Below are positions 1-11,564 of a DNA stretch of 64,000 bases, piece after piece. The stretch is from Parapristionchus giblindavisi (lineage: Eukaryota; Nematoda; Chromadorea; Rhabditida; Diplogasteridae). The notes beneath the pieces were generated by a model, which was not told where the DNA came from, did no database searches, and saw only the letters and a program-made list of their open reading frames with translations. The translations under genes and the position numbers were made by a program. The stretch is from the NCBI GenBank assembly GCA_943737045.1, contig CALSFV010000385.1:124001-188000 (forward strand). Reading direction: 5' to 3'. Positions within the stretch are counted from its first letter, which is position 1, and every line of letters starts with the position of its first letter.

Positions 1-1642
1 AGGGAGAGAGAGGGAGAAAGGGAGAGGGAGAGGGAGAGATGGGTGGGAGGAGAGGTTTGGAGGTGCAAGGACGGAACAAATAATAGAGATCCGAAGCATT
101 CGAAAGTATACAAAGTTTTCATTTGAATTCTATTTCAGTAGAGGAGAAGAAGAAGTTATTAAAGAATATGAAGAGATTGAATGAAATCAATGATTCATAT
201 AGAGGAAGATTGTGAATGATGTCAATGGAGTAATTGTAGTATGAGAGTTCAGTCTAGAGATTATGATGAATTATATCCATGGATACTATAAAGATTATTA
301 ATCGTGGTGTTAGATCACTTTGAAGCTAAGTGAGAACAAAGAGGGAGAGGGAGAGAGGGAGAGAGAGGGAGAGGGAGGGGGGATACCTAGGGGTGGAGGG
401 ATAGATTGAGAGAGTAGTGTATCTGTTTTCATACAACTAAACTCAATCAATTATTCATATGAATAGAAGAGATCAAAGATGATTAGCAGAAGGAACAATA
501 AAATGATGATTATCATACTGCAAAAGAAAGAAGGAAACGAATAAGAACAACATCTCCCTCCACCTCCCTCTCTCCCTCTCTCCATCTCCTTGTTTCTCTC
601 CCTCTTCCTCTGCAATATGTTTCGATAGGAGCTATCAAATATGAATGAGAATAGTCCTTCTCAAGTCAAAGATGTAGATCATTCCTTGATGAAGAAAGGC
701 CTTTCTTCCTCCTTTATTCTCTCCCTCTCCTTCTCTCCTCCTCCCTCTCGATCTCCTTCTGTTTCCTCTCTCCTCTCCCTTCCTCTTCCTTTCCCATTTT
801 TCTAATCTTAAATAAAGTACAAATTGATCCATCTCTTCAGTAATCTAATACTCATTATTCTGACGAAGAAAAAAAAAGAAGAAGAAATAGAAATTTGATC
901 TCACAATTTTACTGTTCTATTTTGTGAAGTGTTGGATAGATAATCAATATTGTATATTAATAAGATCATGAGAAGGAAGGAAGGAATTGTAAATGATGAA
1001 GAATAAGAAAAGTGAATAGAATATGTCAAATATAGAGAAACGCTTCAATGGGTCTGTATACAGAAGGGAGAGGTAGAAGGGACGTTGACTTGGCACCTAC
1101 AGGAAGGAAGAAGGAGAGGGAGGAGGAGGTCGATTGTCTGAATTAGAATGAACGAAATGATGGAATTGACAAGAATAGAAGAGATGAAGAGGGGAGGGAG
1201 GAGGGAGGGAGAGGGAGAGAGGGAGAGGGAGACGGAGAGGGAAGGGAGAGAGGGAGGAGAGGTATGAGAAGGAGAGGGAGGAGAGAGGTGGAAGAGGAGA
1301 GGGGAGGAAGATATTGGATGGAAAAGAGAGGCAGAAGAATAGAGAAAGAAAAAGAATTTATGAGTACTTCATAGTATTGAAATGATGATGAAAGATATCA
1401 TTTTATTTCCATTTTATCATCCATCATATTTAGTATATCTATTCGAATATAATGAACAGTTAATGAAGGAGACTCACGAGTTTTGCGTGAATAAACTGAC
1501 CAGTCAGAAGTGATCATTTTTCCCATTATACAAAAACAATTCCCCTAAAATTATTGTTCTCCCCATATCGTAATCCGAGGTGAAAGTAAACCAGGAAAAG
1601 GAGCGAATTTGAAATATTTCATTGATAAAAATAAGGGAAAAT

Positions 1643-1710
1643 GCTAATGGGGATCGAAATCGCGTGGCGCGATTGCAAGCGCTGCCTACTAACCATTGAG
1701 GTATATGGGA
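1643..1710 (-). repeat. degenerate tRNA-like (A/B box) sequence
   Basis: Read on the minus strand, CTCAATGGTTAG resembles a pol III A box and GATTTCGATCCCC a B box about 35 bases later. It is followed by a short T run. I cannot fold a complete cloverleaf, so this is a tRNA-derived repeat or a decayed pseudogene rather than a working tRNA. Confidence 0.4.
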
Positions 1711-2379
1711 TACGCTTCCAGTCTCTCAAACCTATTAGAGAACAGAATGAAACATCGATGGTCCCATGTTCTTCATGATCTCTTGGTTTCCCTTATTTAA
1801 CAGAAAACTTGTATTATATCAGAGATATAATGGAGAAGAAGAAGGAAATACGGAGAATTATCGATGATGATAAGATTATAAATGAATTCAATTGAAATGT
1901 TTCCATAGAAAGGGAATATGGGGGAGTTCAATAAAACAAAATATATACTCTCTCATATTAATATTTGTACACATAAAGATATAAATACTGGGAATGGAAA
2001 GACGTTCAATGAACATTAATTCAATCCTCGATCTTTTCTAATGCAGATTATTTTTTAATTGATTAAAGTGCAATTAAGGTGAATGATGCGTCGTTAGTGA
2101 GTAGAATAATATATATGATTATGAGTTGTGGTTGAATTCTCAGAGGTCTAAATGATTAAATGAACGAAATGAAAGAACCAAATGGATTAAAAGAGTGAAT
2201 GAAGTGAATTAGAATGAATATATTTATGATGAAAGAAGAGATTATATTGAGAGGAATATGGAATTGTTGATTCAATCAAAAGATCTATATAGTCTATCAA
2301 TAGATATGATTGTTTAAGAAATGTTATGGAGATTTTTTTGAAGTAAAGAAGAACAAAGATAATGAAGAAGAAAGACAGT

Positions 2380-2640
2380 GAGGGGAAGGAGAGATGGAGA
2401 GGGAGAGAAGGAGAGGGAGAGAGGGAGAGAAGGAGAGGGAGAGAAGGAGAGGGAGAGAGGGGGGAGAGGGAGAGAAGGAGAGAAGGAGAGGGAGAGAGGG
2501 AGAGAGTGAGAGAGGGGGAGATGGAGAGGGAGAGAGTGAGAGGGAGTGGGAAAGATGGAGAGGGAGAGAGGGAGAGGGAGAGATGGAGAGGGAGAGGGAG
2601 AGATGGAGAGGGAGAGGGAGAGATGGAGAGGGATGGTGTG
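2380..2640. repeat. purine-rich (GGGAGA)n tract
   Basis: About 260 bases of almost uninterrupted G/A made of GAGAGGGAGA-like units. It includes a shorter tandem near the 3' end (GATGGAGAGGGAGAGG units). Strong purine strand asymmetry and local mirror symmetry make triplex (H-DNA) formation possible. Both long open frames here are compositional. Confidence 0.85.
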
Positions 2641-4429
2641 ACATAGAAGGAGAAGCTAAATAATGGTAATTACTCGATGGAGAGAGGAATTTGTAAGGAA
2701 GAAATCAAAGAAAAGACGAAGATGAAATGAGAAGAAGATAGAAAATGACAGAGAAAGAGAGATAAGATATGATATGAAATCTTTATGAAAAGATTGAATT
2801 ATCATATATGATTATCGATTTGCTGGATGATGAAAATAACCCTGAAAGCAGTGGAAATCTCAATTATTGAAGAAAAAAAACTAATTGGCTGGGAATTTCA
2901 GAGGCACGAAGGAGTCAAAGAAGGGAAGAAGAAGAGGGAGGAGAATAAGGAGGGGTTGGGAATAGGAAAAAGAGGGAAGTAAAGATTATAAAAGATAGTG
3001 GATAATGATATAATGTATCGATGTAGGTAATGGATAATGGATAAAATATATAAAATGTATATTCTGGAACATCGAAAATTAGGAATATGGGGAGAATTTG
3101 TCGTATTTGATTTAGGCACGTTTCATGAAGAGGTCAATAAGGACTCCCCCGAAGGGGTTGGGGGTTGTGGAGACGAATTGAGAGCTCTGACGTGAATGGC
3201 ATCCCGACTGATGGTCCGCGCGTTGCATTGAAGTAAAAAGTAAGTTTAAAGTATGATGAGGTAGTTGAGGTATTTGTCGTATATACGATACAAATAGAGG
3301 ACTTTGTCTACAAGGGAAATAGTGAGGATATGGAGTGATGATTGGTTTTGTCTATCAGACATTCAATCAATGTCAACAATGATTAGAATGAATGAATAGA
3401 CGAAAACAAATGAACTAATGAAGTATTGTCTATGAAATCAGACAAAGGAATTTGAACAGATAATGAAGATCTTTACTACTTTGATCTTCCCTCTCTCCCT
3501 CTCCCTCCTTCCCCATCTCTCCCTCTCCCTGTCACTCTCCGTCTCTCTCCCTCTTCCTTCCTCTTTCTTCATCCATATAAAGTATGAGATTGAGTAGGAC
3601 CAAACATAAAGACATTCGAGCCTTATTCGACAGATGAAGAGAGAATAAGAAATAGAGTAGTAAATATAAACCCAAAATACCATCTCCATTTCAACCCTAT
3701 ATTCTTATCCCTTCCCCTTCCTATACCCACACTGTATTAACTATTCCTCATGTCAAAATTCAGGATGAAAGTTCGAATCATGATGGGAACGAACATACCA
3801 TGGTGTAAGCCACATGGCCATTCAATACTTCAAATCCAAACTCAGCCTCTCTTCGTCTTCCTTATTTTATATGTATATCTTCGATTTTCAAAATTTTAAA
3901 AAGATTAATAATTTTAAGACCTCCGCCATACCAAGACCATTGCTCTCCTCTCCTCTCATACTCCTTCTCCTCTCTCTTATTCATTCCGTGGATGTTTTAT
4001 TACTAACTCATATGAATGAATAGGAGTAATTCATCAAAAACGATAAAGAGAATGAAATGACATGTACTTATTCATCTTCTTCTTCATCATCTACTTATGT
4101 CCGATAATCCTACCTTTCCGGAATAGGTAGTGAGAGATTGGATAGAGGCAGAGGGAGAGGGGGAGAGAGGGAGAGGGAGGGAGAAGGAGAGGGAGAGATG
4201 GAGAAGGAGAGATTCAGAAGGTACCGTGGAAGAGAGGTAGACGTCAAGGATGAAGATCGATATATTATCATTGGGAGTGAATCGTGGGAAATGGACTCAA
4301 TTGTATGAAGTATTAAGATAAGAATAGAAATATAAATAAGAATGAAAGAAGTGAAAGAAGTTAAGGCTGTTCATTCATTCAAAGAGTGAATATGATACTG
4401 GGTGGTTCATATCCTCTTTCTCACCCAAT

Positions 4430-4752
4430 CATCTCCCTCTCTCCCTCTCTCCTCCTCTCTCCTCCTCTCTCCCTCTCCTCTCTCCTATCCTCTCTTCCTC
4501 TCTCCTCTTCCTCTCCTCTCCTCTCCTCTCTCTCCTCCTCACCTCTCCTCTCCCCTCTCCTTCTTCTTGACAATCTCATCTTTCCTCATTTGTCTCATTT
4601 CATTCTTCTTGAATAAGCCTTTCCCATTCATTTCACCCCTCTCTTCACCTCACCCAGACTGGCTACTGATTCTACCTCCCTCTCTCCCTTTCTCTCTCTT
4701 CCCCTCTCTCTCTCTCTCATTCTCTCTCCCTCTCTCCCTCTCTCTCTCCTGA
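4430..4752. repeat. pyrimidine-rich (CTCTCCC)n tract
   Basis: Two blocks of C/T-rich sequence (about 4430-4570 and 4676-4752) separated by mixed sequence. They are the same simple-sequence family as the purine tracts, in the opposite orientation. Confidence 0.8.
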
Positions 4753-5172
4753 CATCGTCCTCCTTTCAACAATAGATCGTTCCATTCATTCTATTCACTT
4801 ATTCTCCACTTATCTCAATCAAAAGATAAATAATATGTAGAGCTTACTCTCTCTCTTCTCTTCTTCTCCAAAAGATACAATGAATGAGAGATTAATATTA
4901 TAACTAGATTAATCATTTTACTAATACAAAATACATTAAGCACCTTATGTCATTCTAACAAGGGAATGACCAACCATCCCCGTCGAGTTATGACTAGTGA
5001 CATATACCATTCGAATCGCCAAGTGATTCTGATAATACATCGTTAATGACTAGACTCAAACGTTTATGATCTTCGAGAAAATCGATATTGAAATTCGGCC
5101 AAATTCGGGTGGTTTTCTACACAACGCATGCGGATGGGCTGGTGAACTCTACTATCTTCTTTTGAAACATTG

Positions 5173-5244
5173 GCTCGTGTAGTGTAGTGGATAAGATGCC
5201 TGCGTTTACATTTGACTGCCAAGGGTTCGACCCCCCTTGCCGCA
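5173..5244 (+). repeat. tRNA-like module, left arm of foldback copy 1
   Basis: GTGTAGTGTAGTGG matches the pol III A-box pattern. GGGTTCGACCCC about 45 bases later matches the B box with a T-arm-like stem, and a T run follows. The acceptor stem ends do not pair, so this is not an ordinary functional tRNA. An inverted copy is at 5719-5791. Confidence 0.6.
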
Positions 5245-5718
5245 CTTTTCTTTTGCTGATTTTGTTGCTGTAGAAAGTTTGAAATGTTTTGCTGTGATTA
5301 TAGAAAAAAAGAACACACTCAACACGTTTGAACAACAAAATGAGTGAAGTAAGGAAAATACAGTTTTCACATCTGGGGCACATAATGAATGAACAGGAAG
5401 AACAATGACATCAAGGCTTTGGAAGACAGTCCAAGAAGAAATGGAAGCACTTACCGTACTCGCATGATCTTTGATCTTTGAACTCTCATTGCTGTTTTTC
5501 AGGTCATTCATTGCATGACCTCGACCTCGGGAGAGGGAGAGGGAGAAGGAGATTGCAAAAAATAATGCCATAAACAAAAAGATCAAAGTTCAATTTTACT
5601 TGAGGAGTGTTTTTCCATCAAGAAAACTTGATGAATGTGTTCTTTTTTTTTTCTAGCTTTCATATTCACAGCAAAACATTTCAAACTTTCTACAGCAACA
5701 AAATCAGCAAAAGAAAAG

Positions 5719-5791
5719 TGCGGCAAGGGGGGTCGAACCCTTGACAGTCAAAAGAAAACGCAGGCATCTTATCCACTACACTACACAAGCC
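5719..5791 (-). repeat. tRNA-like module, right arm of foldback copy 1
   Basis: Inverted partner of the module at 5173-5244, with a few differences inside the anticodon-region segment. A and B boxes are intact on the minus strand, so the two modules point toward each other. Confidence 0.6.
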
Positions 5792-6440
5792 GATGTTTCG
5801 AAAGAAGATAGTAGAGTTCACCAACCCATCCGCATGCGTTGTGTAGAAAACCACACGAATTTGGCCGAATTTCAATATCGATTTTCTCGAAGATCATAAA
5901 CGTTTGAGTCTAGTCATTAACGATGTATTATCAGAATCACTTGGCGATTCGAATGGTATATGTCACTAGTCATAACTCGACGGGGATGGTTGGTCATTCC
6001 CTTGTAAATACATTGTGATTACACATGTGATATAATAATACAATGTAGAGTGAATGCATCTGTTATGATAAAGATCATAGATCAAGTAGGACCAGTAATT
6101 CTTGCGATAACAAGATCACACCGACCATATTTAGGACTATTTTGAAACTGGTATTAGATAAGAAATTATGGCAGTCTAACATGAATTCAATCTAAAATGA
6201 AATGAAATGAAATGGTGTTGTTATAGGAATAAGCTCTCGATGGTTCAATTGGGGATGGAGTTAATTTGCACGCCAAATGATATAAATATAAAGATTTGAT
6301 AGATTTTCGAGACACAATTATTAGGAATGGAGAAACCTCATGACAACATGCATTATGGTATGAAACATACATTATAAAGCTGATAAAGATGTTTCAATGT
6401 CAATATCTAACAATAAGTCAAATTCTACATAATTGAAAAA

Positions 6441-6773
6441 CACGGCGGCTCAATGATAGTAACTAAGAAGCTCTTGCCGGAGAAAGAAAGTATCGCAAAC
6501 TGAGTGATGATAAGCACTAAAACATCTAGGTTCTCCCAGCGCGAAAGTTGACTACGGTATATCTGGGCGCTCGCTTCTGACCAGACCTATCATCGAGTTT
6601 TACGATTCGCGAGACATGCCGATATAGTTTAGTGGGTAGAGCTTTTGTGTATCTATCCGAACCTCGTAGGTTCGAATCCCGCCCTGTGCAAATCAACTTT
6701 GCCGATTTTTCGTAATGCAAGAGGCTTCAAGCCAAAGTTAAATGTAGGGATTTCTCTTCATTGAACCGCCGTG
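6441..6773. mobile_element. short TIR element carrying a tRNA-like module
   Basis: Terminal inverted repeats CACGGCGGCTCAATGA (6441-6456) and its near-complement at 6758-6773 bound 333 bases. Both flanks begin AAAAA, a possible 5-bp duplication, though A-runs are common here. A tRNA-like module sits inside at 6618-6690. There is no coding capacity. Confidence 0.6.
6618..6690 (+). repeat. tRNA-like module
   Basis: TATAGTTTAGTGGGTAGAGC resembles an A box and AGGTTCGAATCCC is a near-perfect B box. The acceptor ends do not pair and the anticodon loop is unclear. It lies inside the 6441-6773 TIR element, so it is probably mobile rather than a host tRNA gene. Confidence 0.55.
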
Positions 6774-8614
6774 AAAAAGAATGGATCATTTTTGATGCAA
6801 AAATTGATGCAACCCGGTCTGATTCTGCCTTATGGAGATTTTTCTTTTTTCTTCAATTTTACAGCTTCTATAAGTTGATTTTCATGATAAATCGCATTTG
6901 AGCTTCACTAAGATGCGTCTCACCAAAGCAATTAAGAAAAAGAATCCAATTTTATATATCTACACTGAAAAAAAGTATCCATTGTCCACAATTCGGAAGT
7001 ATCTTGAAAAGTATGAAAAAATAGGAGGAAATAGAGAAAAAATAGGAGAATCTCCTATTTGTGTCGTTTTCAGTCGTTTTGACTGTATATTGCTAATTTG
7101 TTCTCAAAGTTGTAAATGATATCACTCACCATTTAGATTTTGAGAATCGAAAAATATTCATACGAAGCGGAAATAAATAATGTGATGAAGAGGGATGATT
7201 CCAGACTGTATAACGGACAGTTCAGAGTTTATTTTCATTCCAATTTGACAATTGGGTCCAATGCATCTGTTGTCATTTGTTTAGAAGAGAGAAATCTCCT
7301 TTAGGTTTGTTAGGGTTATGGTTTAATGATCAAAATAAGTTTTGAAGCAAAATAATTAAATGTGAAATTGAGGATTCTTTTGGTTCTTCTATCGTTGATC
7401 TCTTCTTCTCTTACTGAACGGTCAATGTCATCAGCACAGAAAGATCCCCTCCTAGAATAGATCCCCTCATCGACTCTGAAGAGTATCAACGATAGATGAG
7501 AGTGAAGAACATGAATTTATAAAGAAAAAAGATCTCCTTTTATACAACTTCAGATCCATCTCACCGATTAGTTGATCTTGATAAAGAGTATTTAACTGTA
7601 AAAAAAATGAACAAAAAATGAAATTGAAATAAAGAAATTTGCTTGAATTTATCTATACATACTTCTTCCATCATCGGGCTAAATTATAATAACGAGAAAA
7701 AACTCAGGTTTTTTAAAGTTAAAATTGCTCTTGTTTCTTTTTAAAACAGCTCAGCAGTTTTAAAATATACTTTCCAACAATCTCCATTTAACTATCAATC
7801 ATTCTTTACGTTCCACTAATGACAGATTCTAGTGATACAATGTATAACATCATTTGATGAATCCTGCATCGTTATCACAAGAAGAATATCAATATGATGG
7901 TTATTCAAATAGTATCGATCGATAAATATATCTAAACCATCAAAGTATGCACACATAGTTACTCATCTATCACAACCTTCTCGTTCTGCTCTCTTGAGTG
8001 GTTTTCCTGCAAGATAAGAAAGAATGAGAACGTTCCTTCTGATAATTCCATTCCATTCCATCTCTCAAACCATCATTTTCTATGTATTCATTAGTCACTT
8101 TACAAACTATTTATGTTCATTTGTATTTCATTCTTCTTCTTTCTTCTTCACATGACGTGAGACTTAATACTTTAAATCAAATTTAAACGTTCAAATCATG
8201 TTTGTTGCGATAAAAGTAAAATAAATATTTAATATTATGAGAAGACGAAAATGTATACTCATAGAAGATATTCTATTCTGTTTGAACTTCATATCGTCCA
8301 TCTCTATGACACTCTCTCATAATATATGATATATTATATATCTTCACATAATATATTATCATTATCCCTTTCACTTGGAATCAACAATTATTTGTGTAGA
8401 TAACAGATCAATTTCGAATAGTTTGATTTTTTAAACTAAATTGGCTCGATTTGGAACTATTTTGAACTACGGTCATTGATACAATCTTGGTAATTAAAAA
8501 ATCATGATTTGAAAGATAATTAATCTTGAAAAATTAAGAAATTCAATTTCTTATATAGGTGTAAGTTTGCAGTTACTTTTTTATGTGTGGTCAATGGTCC
8601 TTCTTTGTCTATCT

Positions 8615-8803
8615 TCACTCTCTGTAATCACTTTCTTCTCTATCATTACAAACACTCGACTTCTGTCCTTCTTCTTCTTCTTCCATATTCTTCCATTCAC
8701 TCTTCTCTTCCTCATCTTCACTTAGTCTTCCTCTGTTATGGTCAAAATCCGCGAACTTCCTAATATATGTAATAATAATAACAATAATAAGTAAGTCTAT
8801 CAT
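8615..8803 (-). CDS. candidate 62-aa micropeptide with short hydrophobic N-terminus and acidic tail
   Basis: A single open frame starts MIDLLIIVIIITYI and continues into a Glu/Asp/Ser-rich hydrophilic tail ending at a stop. The sequence TATATTAG before the residues KFAD could instead be a splice acceptor, making this the last exon of an unseen gene. I find no matching upstream exon. The acidic part is unlike the surrounding AT-rich noise. No family recognised. Confidence 0.2.
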   Translation of the reverse strand: MIDLLIIVIIITYIRKFADFDHNRGRLSEDEEEKSEWKNMEEEEEGQKSSVCNDREESDYRE

Positions 8804-9310
8804 TCCTATCAGTCCCTTTTTAATTGAAAGTCCAATAAACGAAAGGTGTGTATTTCTTGATCTAACCGGAATATTCTCCGATTGTATTCTATTTCAATTC
8901 TAAACACTTCAAATGTACCGACTGACTCTATTTCTTATCCATACATTCTACTCTTTCCTTCTATTCTTCTTTTCTTTTATAATCTCCTTTTCCTTTCAGT
9001 CTCCATATACTGATAAGAGAAATTCTTGTCACTGATTTCCGGTGCATTCTTTAAGGAATGATATATTGATAGTATATCGATTATAGTATATGAAACATAG
9101 CTAAACTAGTTGATTTAGTATTGATATATGATATGTAGATGATAGGGGAAGAATGATAAAGGAAGTGGAGAAGTATTTGTAGAAGGAAGAAGGTATGGAT
9201 AGTTGATAAGAGAAGATGATAAGAGACGATCATAATCTGTATAGGCGTGGTCATATCAGTCCTTCCTTCTATTCAATCACTTCATAGTCTTCATTCATAT
9301 CCATCCAAGA

Positions 9311-11139
9311 ATGTCCATTCATTCAAAGAGATCATCAATTTCTTCTAGTCATCATCCTCCTCCATCACAACCTATATACGAAGAACCAGAAAAGATGAAG
9401 ATATCTGAACCAAGACTCGAAGATGAAATACAAAGCTTCAAAGTTGATCTCGAACACCGTGATCCTGCTCATATCAATCGGGATCTCAAGGTATCATTTA
9501 AAATATAAAGATTTGTTTTATGTTGTAAATGTAAATATTTTGAAATTCGTAATTTGACGTAATTTGTAAGCGTAAACCCGTGAACCTCTTAGGCAGTCAA
9601 TAGAGGGAAGTTGAAGGAGAAGAAGGAGAAAAGAGAATAGACAAACAATAGAATAGAATAGACAAATGATGAACTAGAGATAGAATATGGGATTATATCA
9701 CGTATCATGATCAATTAAAGGCACACTCCGAGATAATTGTACTCTCAGCATTGGCAATACTCTCTCGTAGAGAAAGAAAGCCAGAGATTGTGGCCAGAGC
9801 GGAGAGTTTCACATTAGCGTTGGGTATCACATGCACTACACGAATTCAAAATTAAAATATATTACATTTATTTGAATAATGCACTATAGCGCCAATAATT
9901 TATTTCTCCTGCTTGTGAATATTTTTCAATTCTCAAAATCTAGATCGTGAGTGTCAGTGAAAACTAGTAGTTTTCATGACTATTCATCCTGGAGCAAAAT
10001 TCTATTGCTGATATAAAGAAATTAAATTCGAATGATCATACAAATACATGTCCAGGTTGTATGAGCAAACGCACGATGTGACGCATGTACAAAACTCGAC
10101 AAGGCTGTACTGTAATATTAAAATCTATTTTCTAGGTGAACTTCGTTGAAATCTTTGCTGAGCCTGATCCAACTCTTCACAGTATCGATTGTGTATGGCT
10201 AAACAGTTATAAGGTATGATAATCTATCAATAGATCGATATCAATCAATAATCAATATCAGGTATTTGAATTGACAAAACTCTTCGTGTATCGATTCCTT
10301 TCTATTATCTGTGGTCTTCCTATTGCAGTCTGTATGGGATGCACATTTGCATGTTTCTCATTTAATGTAAGTTATTATTTTATTATCAATACTTCATGAA
10401 TTACCTGTAAACAATTTCATTATTTTAAAATTTTATAATTTAATACTTTCATCATTTTCGTGATTCAAATTCTCTTGTAATCATCTCCACTTTTCTTATT
10501 GTGGATATCAGAATTCATTGAAGGATCAATTATTGATTTATAGATCATCTGGGTATTCCAACCATTCGTTCGTCTATTCCGTATTCAATGCATGTTCTTC
10601 AAACAGGTAATATTCATTCATTAAATGTGACTTTTCTAAACTTTTATTGATTGAAAATTTGTTATGAAAATTGTAACGATCGAAAACTTAATCTATTTTT
10701 TATCAAATTCTCTTCTTAAATATTATGATAAAATCGCTGATCAGAGATAGTTTATTGCGTACTCATGACTAACAAAAACTGGCGCCATTTCCTTGACTAA
10801 TACATGAAGCTTGTGCAATAATACGACAGTTCTTATGATACTGATATATTCATTTCGTCAAATAGCCTTTAAAGTAGAGAACTCAATGCATATAATGAAT
10901 TCTTATCAGTATATTGTTGTGATCAAGTATTGAATCTACATATATAATGAAAGACTTTTGTCATTAATATACTCTCAGTATTGATGAACATAAACTAATT
11001 CTGACTATTATTTCAGTTATGGGCCTATTCAGTACATATCTTCCTTCGACCTCTAACACTTGCAATGGGTGGATGTCTATCTACAATACGAATTCATTCA
11101 AGTAATGGAGCTGTCATAGAAGAATCTTTCATTGCTTAA
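9311..11139 (+). CDS. cav: caveolin
   Basis: Caveolins are hairpin membrane proteins that oligomerise and shape plasma-membrane domains. Five exons: 9311-9490, 10136-10213, 10262-10366, 10544-10606, 11017-11139, giving 549 nt and 182 aa. The first 60 residues are a Ser/Pro/Glu-rich cytosolic tail. VNFVEIFAEP (residues 61-70) is the caveolin signature, matching FEDVxAEP. A scaffolding-like segment follows, then the hydrophobic hairpin (IICGLPIAVCMGCTF to IIWVFQPFVRLF) and a C-terminal region ending in STIRIHS, as in other caveolins. It is shorter at the N-terminus than the C. elegans proteins, and I cannot say which paralogue it is. The start was chosen as the first ATG of the open frame. Tail-to-tail with the G alpha gene. 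Confidence 0.93.
9715..9825 (+). repeat. TTAA-flanked MITE-like copy in caveolin intron 1
   Basis: Starts TTAAAGGCACACTCCGAG and contains GGCCAGAGCGGAGAGTTTC. The same features recur at 47089-47207, 21663-21777 and 45747-45828. The right terminus is degraded. It is probably a PALTTAA-type (piggyBac-related, non-autonomous) repeat. Confidence 0.55.
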
Positions 11140-11206
11140 TATACTCTCTTATCATATTCTTAATATCAACACTCTTCATTCGTTCAAATGTCCATGCCTA
11201 TGATGA

Positions 11207-11212
11207 AATAAA
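11207..11212 (+). terminator. AATAAA polyadenylation signal of caveolin
   Basis: Canonical AATAAA 68 bases after the stop codon, in the short space before the convergent neighbour. Confidence 0.55.
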
Positions 11213-11480
11213 CAAGGCTTATTTATATAACAGATCATTCATACAATCAAAAGCTCAATCAACCAATCTGCGACTACTTTATAATGTATCTGATAAGAAT
11301 GGGTTATAAGATAGATCAACGAAGATGATAGAATGAATAATTGGAACCCGTAGATGATTAGACCTAATTATGAATGAGAAGATATGATAATGATATAATG
11401 TACAATTGATTATTATCTTGCTAATACACGTTAAAGGTCATCCTTCTGATAACTGAAAACAGTCTATTTGTCATTGTGAA

Positions 11481-11486
11481 TTTATT
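11481..11486 (-). terminator. AATAAA polyadenylation signal of the G alpha gene
   Basis: AATAAA on the minus strand, 79 bases beyond the stop codon of the G alpha gene. Confidence 0.45.
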
Positions 11487-11564
11487 TATGGTAGTTAGTC
11501 AGTTAACTTCCAATTTTCAGAACTGAATGCATAAAGTACCTTTAACAAATAAGTAAATAATAGA

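Larger units (their letters stand above)
1..4958. other. gene-poor region rich in purine and pyrimidine tracts
   Basis: I found no supportable gene. Long GGGAGA-type tracts lie on the + strand at about 1-45, 340-385, 1183-1320, 2385-2640 and 4146-4215. CTCTCCC-type tracts lie at about 546-600, 716-790, 3486-3560, 4430-4570 and 4676-4752. Open frames in these tracts are low-complexity Arg/Glu/Gly or Ser/Pro/Leu strings with no splice-consistent continuation. A small island of higher GC at 3140-3240 and a tRNA-like stretch at 1643-1710 are the only other structure I see. Confidence 0.6.
4959..6004. mobile_element. foldback element with tRNA-like modules in both arms (copy 1)
   Basis: Near-identical inverted arms lie at 4959-5300 and 5666-6004 around a single-copy spacer of about 365 bases. 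Both termini read CAAGGGAATG inward. The flanks are TAA on each side (left TAA before CAAGGG, right CCCTTG then TAA), a 3-bp target duplication of the TWA type known for PIF/Harbinger transposons. Each arm contains a tRNA-like module followed by CTTTTCTTTTGCTGATTTT. I see no transposase, so it is non-autonomous. The Harbinger assignment is inferred from the duplication only. Confidence 0.75.
6005..9310. other. intergenic, AT-rich
   Basis: No confident gene apart from a small candidate ORF at 8615-8803 (listed separately). It contains the TIR element at 6441-6773 and otherwise AT-rich unique sequence. The last 300 bases are presumably the caveolin promoter. Confidence 0.5.

Noticed and set aside
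2324..2663. Open frames of 90-106 residues on both strands
   Set aside because: Pure Ser/Pro/Leu or Arg/Glu/Gly composition that follows from the GGGAGA repeat; no start context, splice sites or continuation.
5173..5244. Functional tRNA gene
   Set aside because: A and B boxes are good but the 5' and 3' ends cannot form an acceptor stem and the copy is inverted inside a mobile element; a covariance-model score would settle it.
5206..5586. 126-residue frame with a signal-like N-terminus
   Set aside because: It crosses from the spacer into the repeated arm of the foldback element and through the tRNA-like module; no domain is visible.
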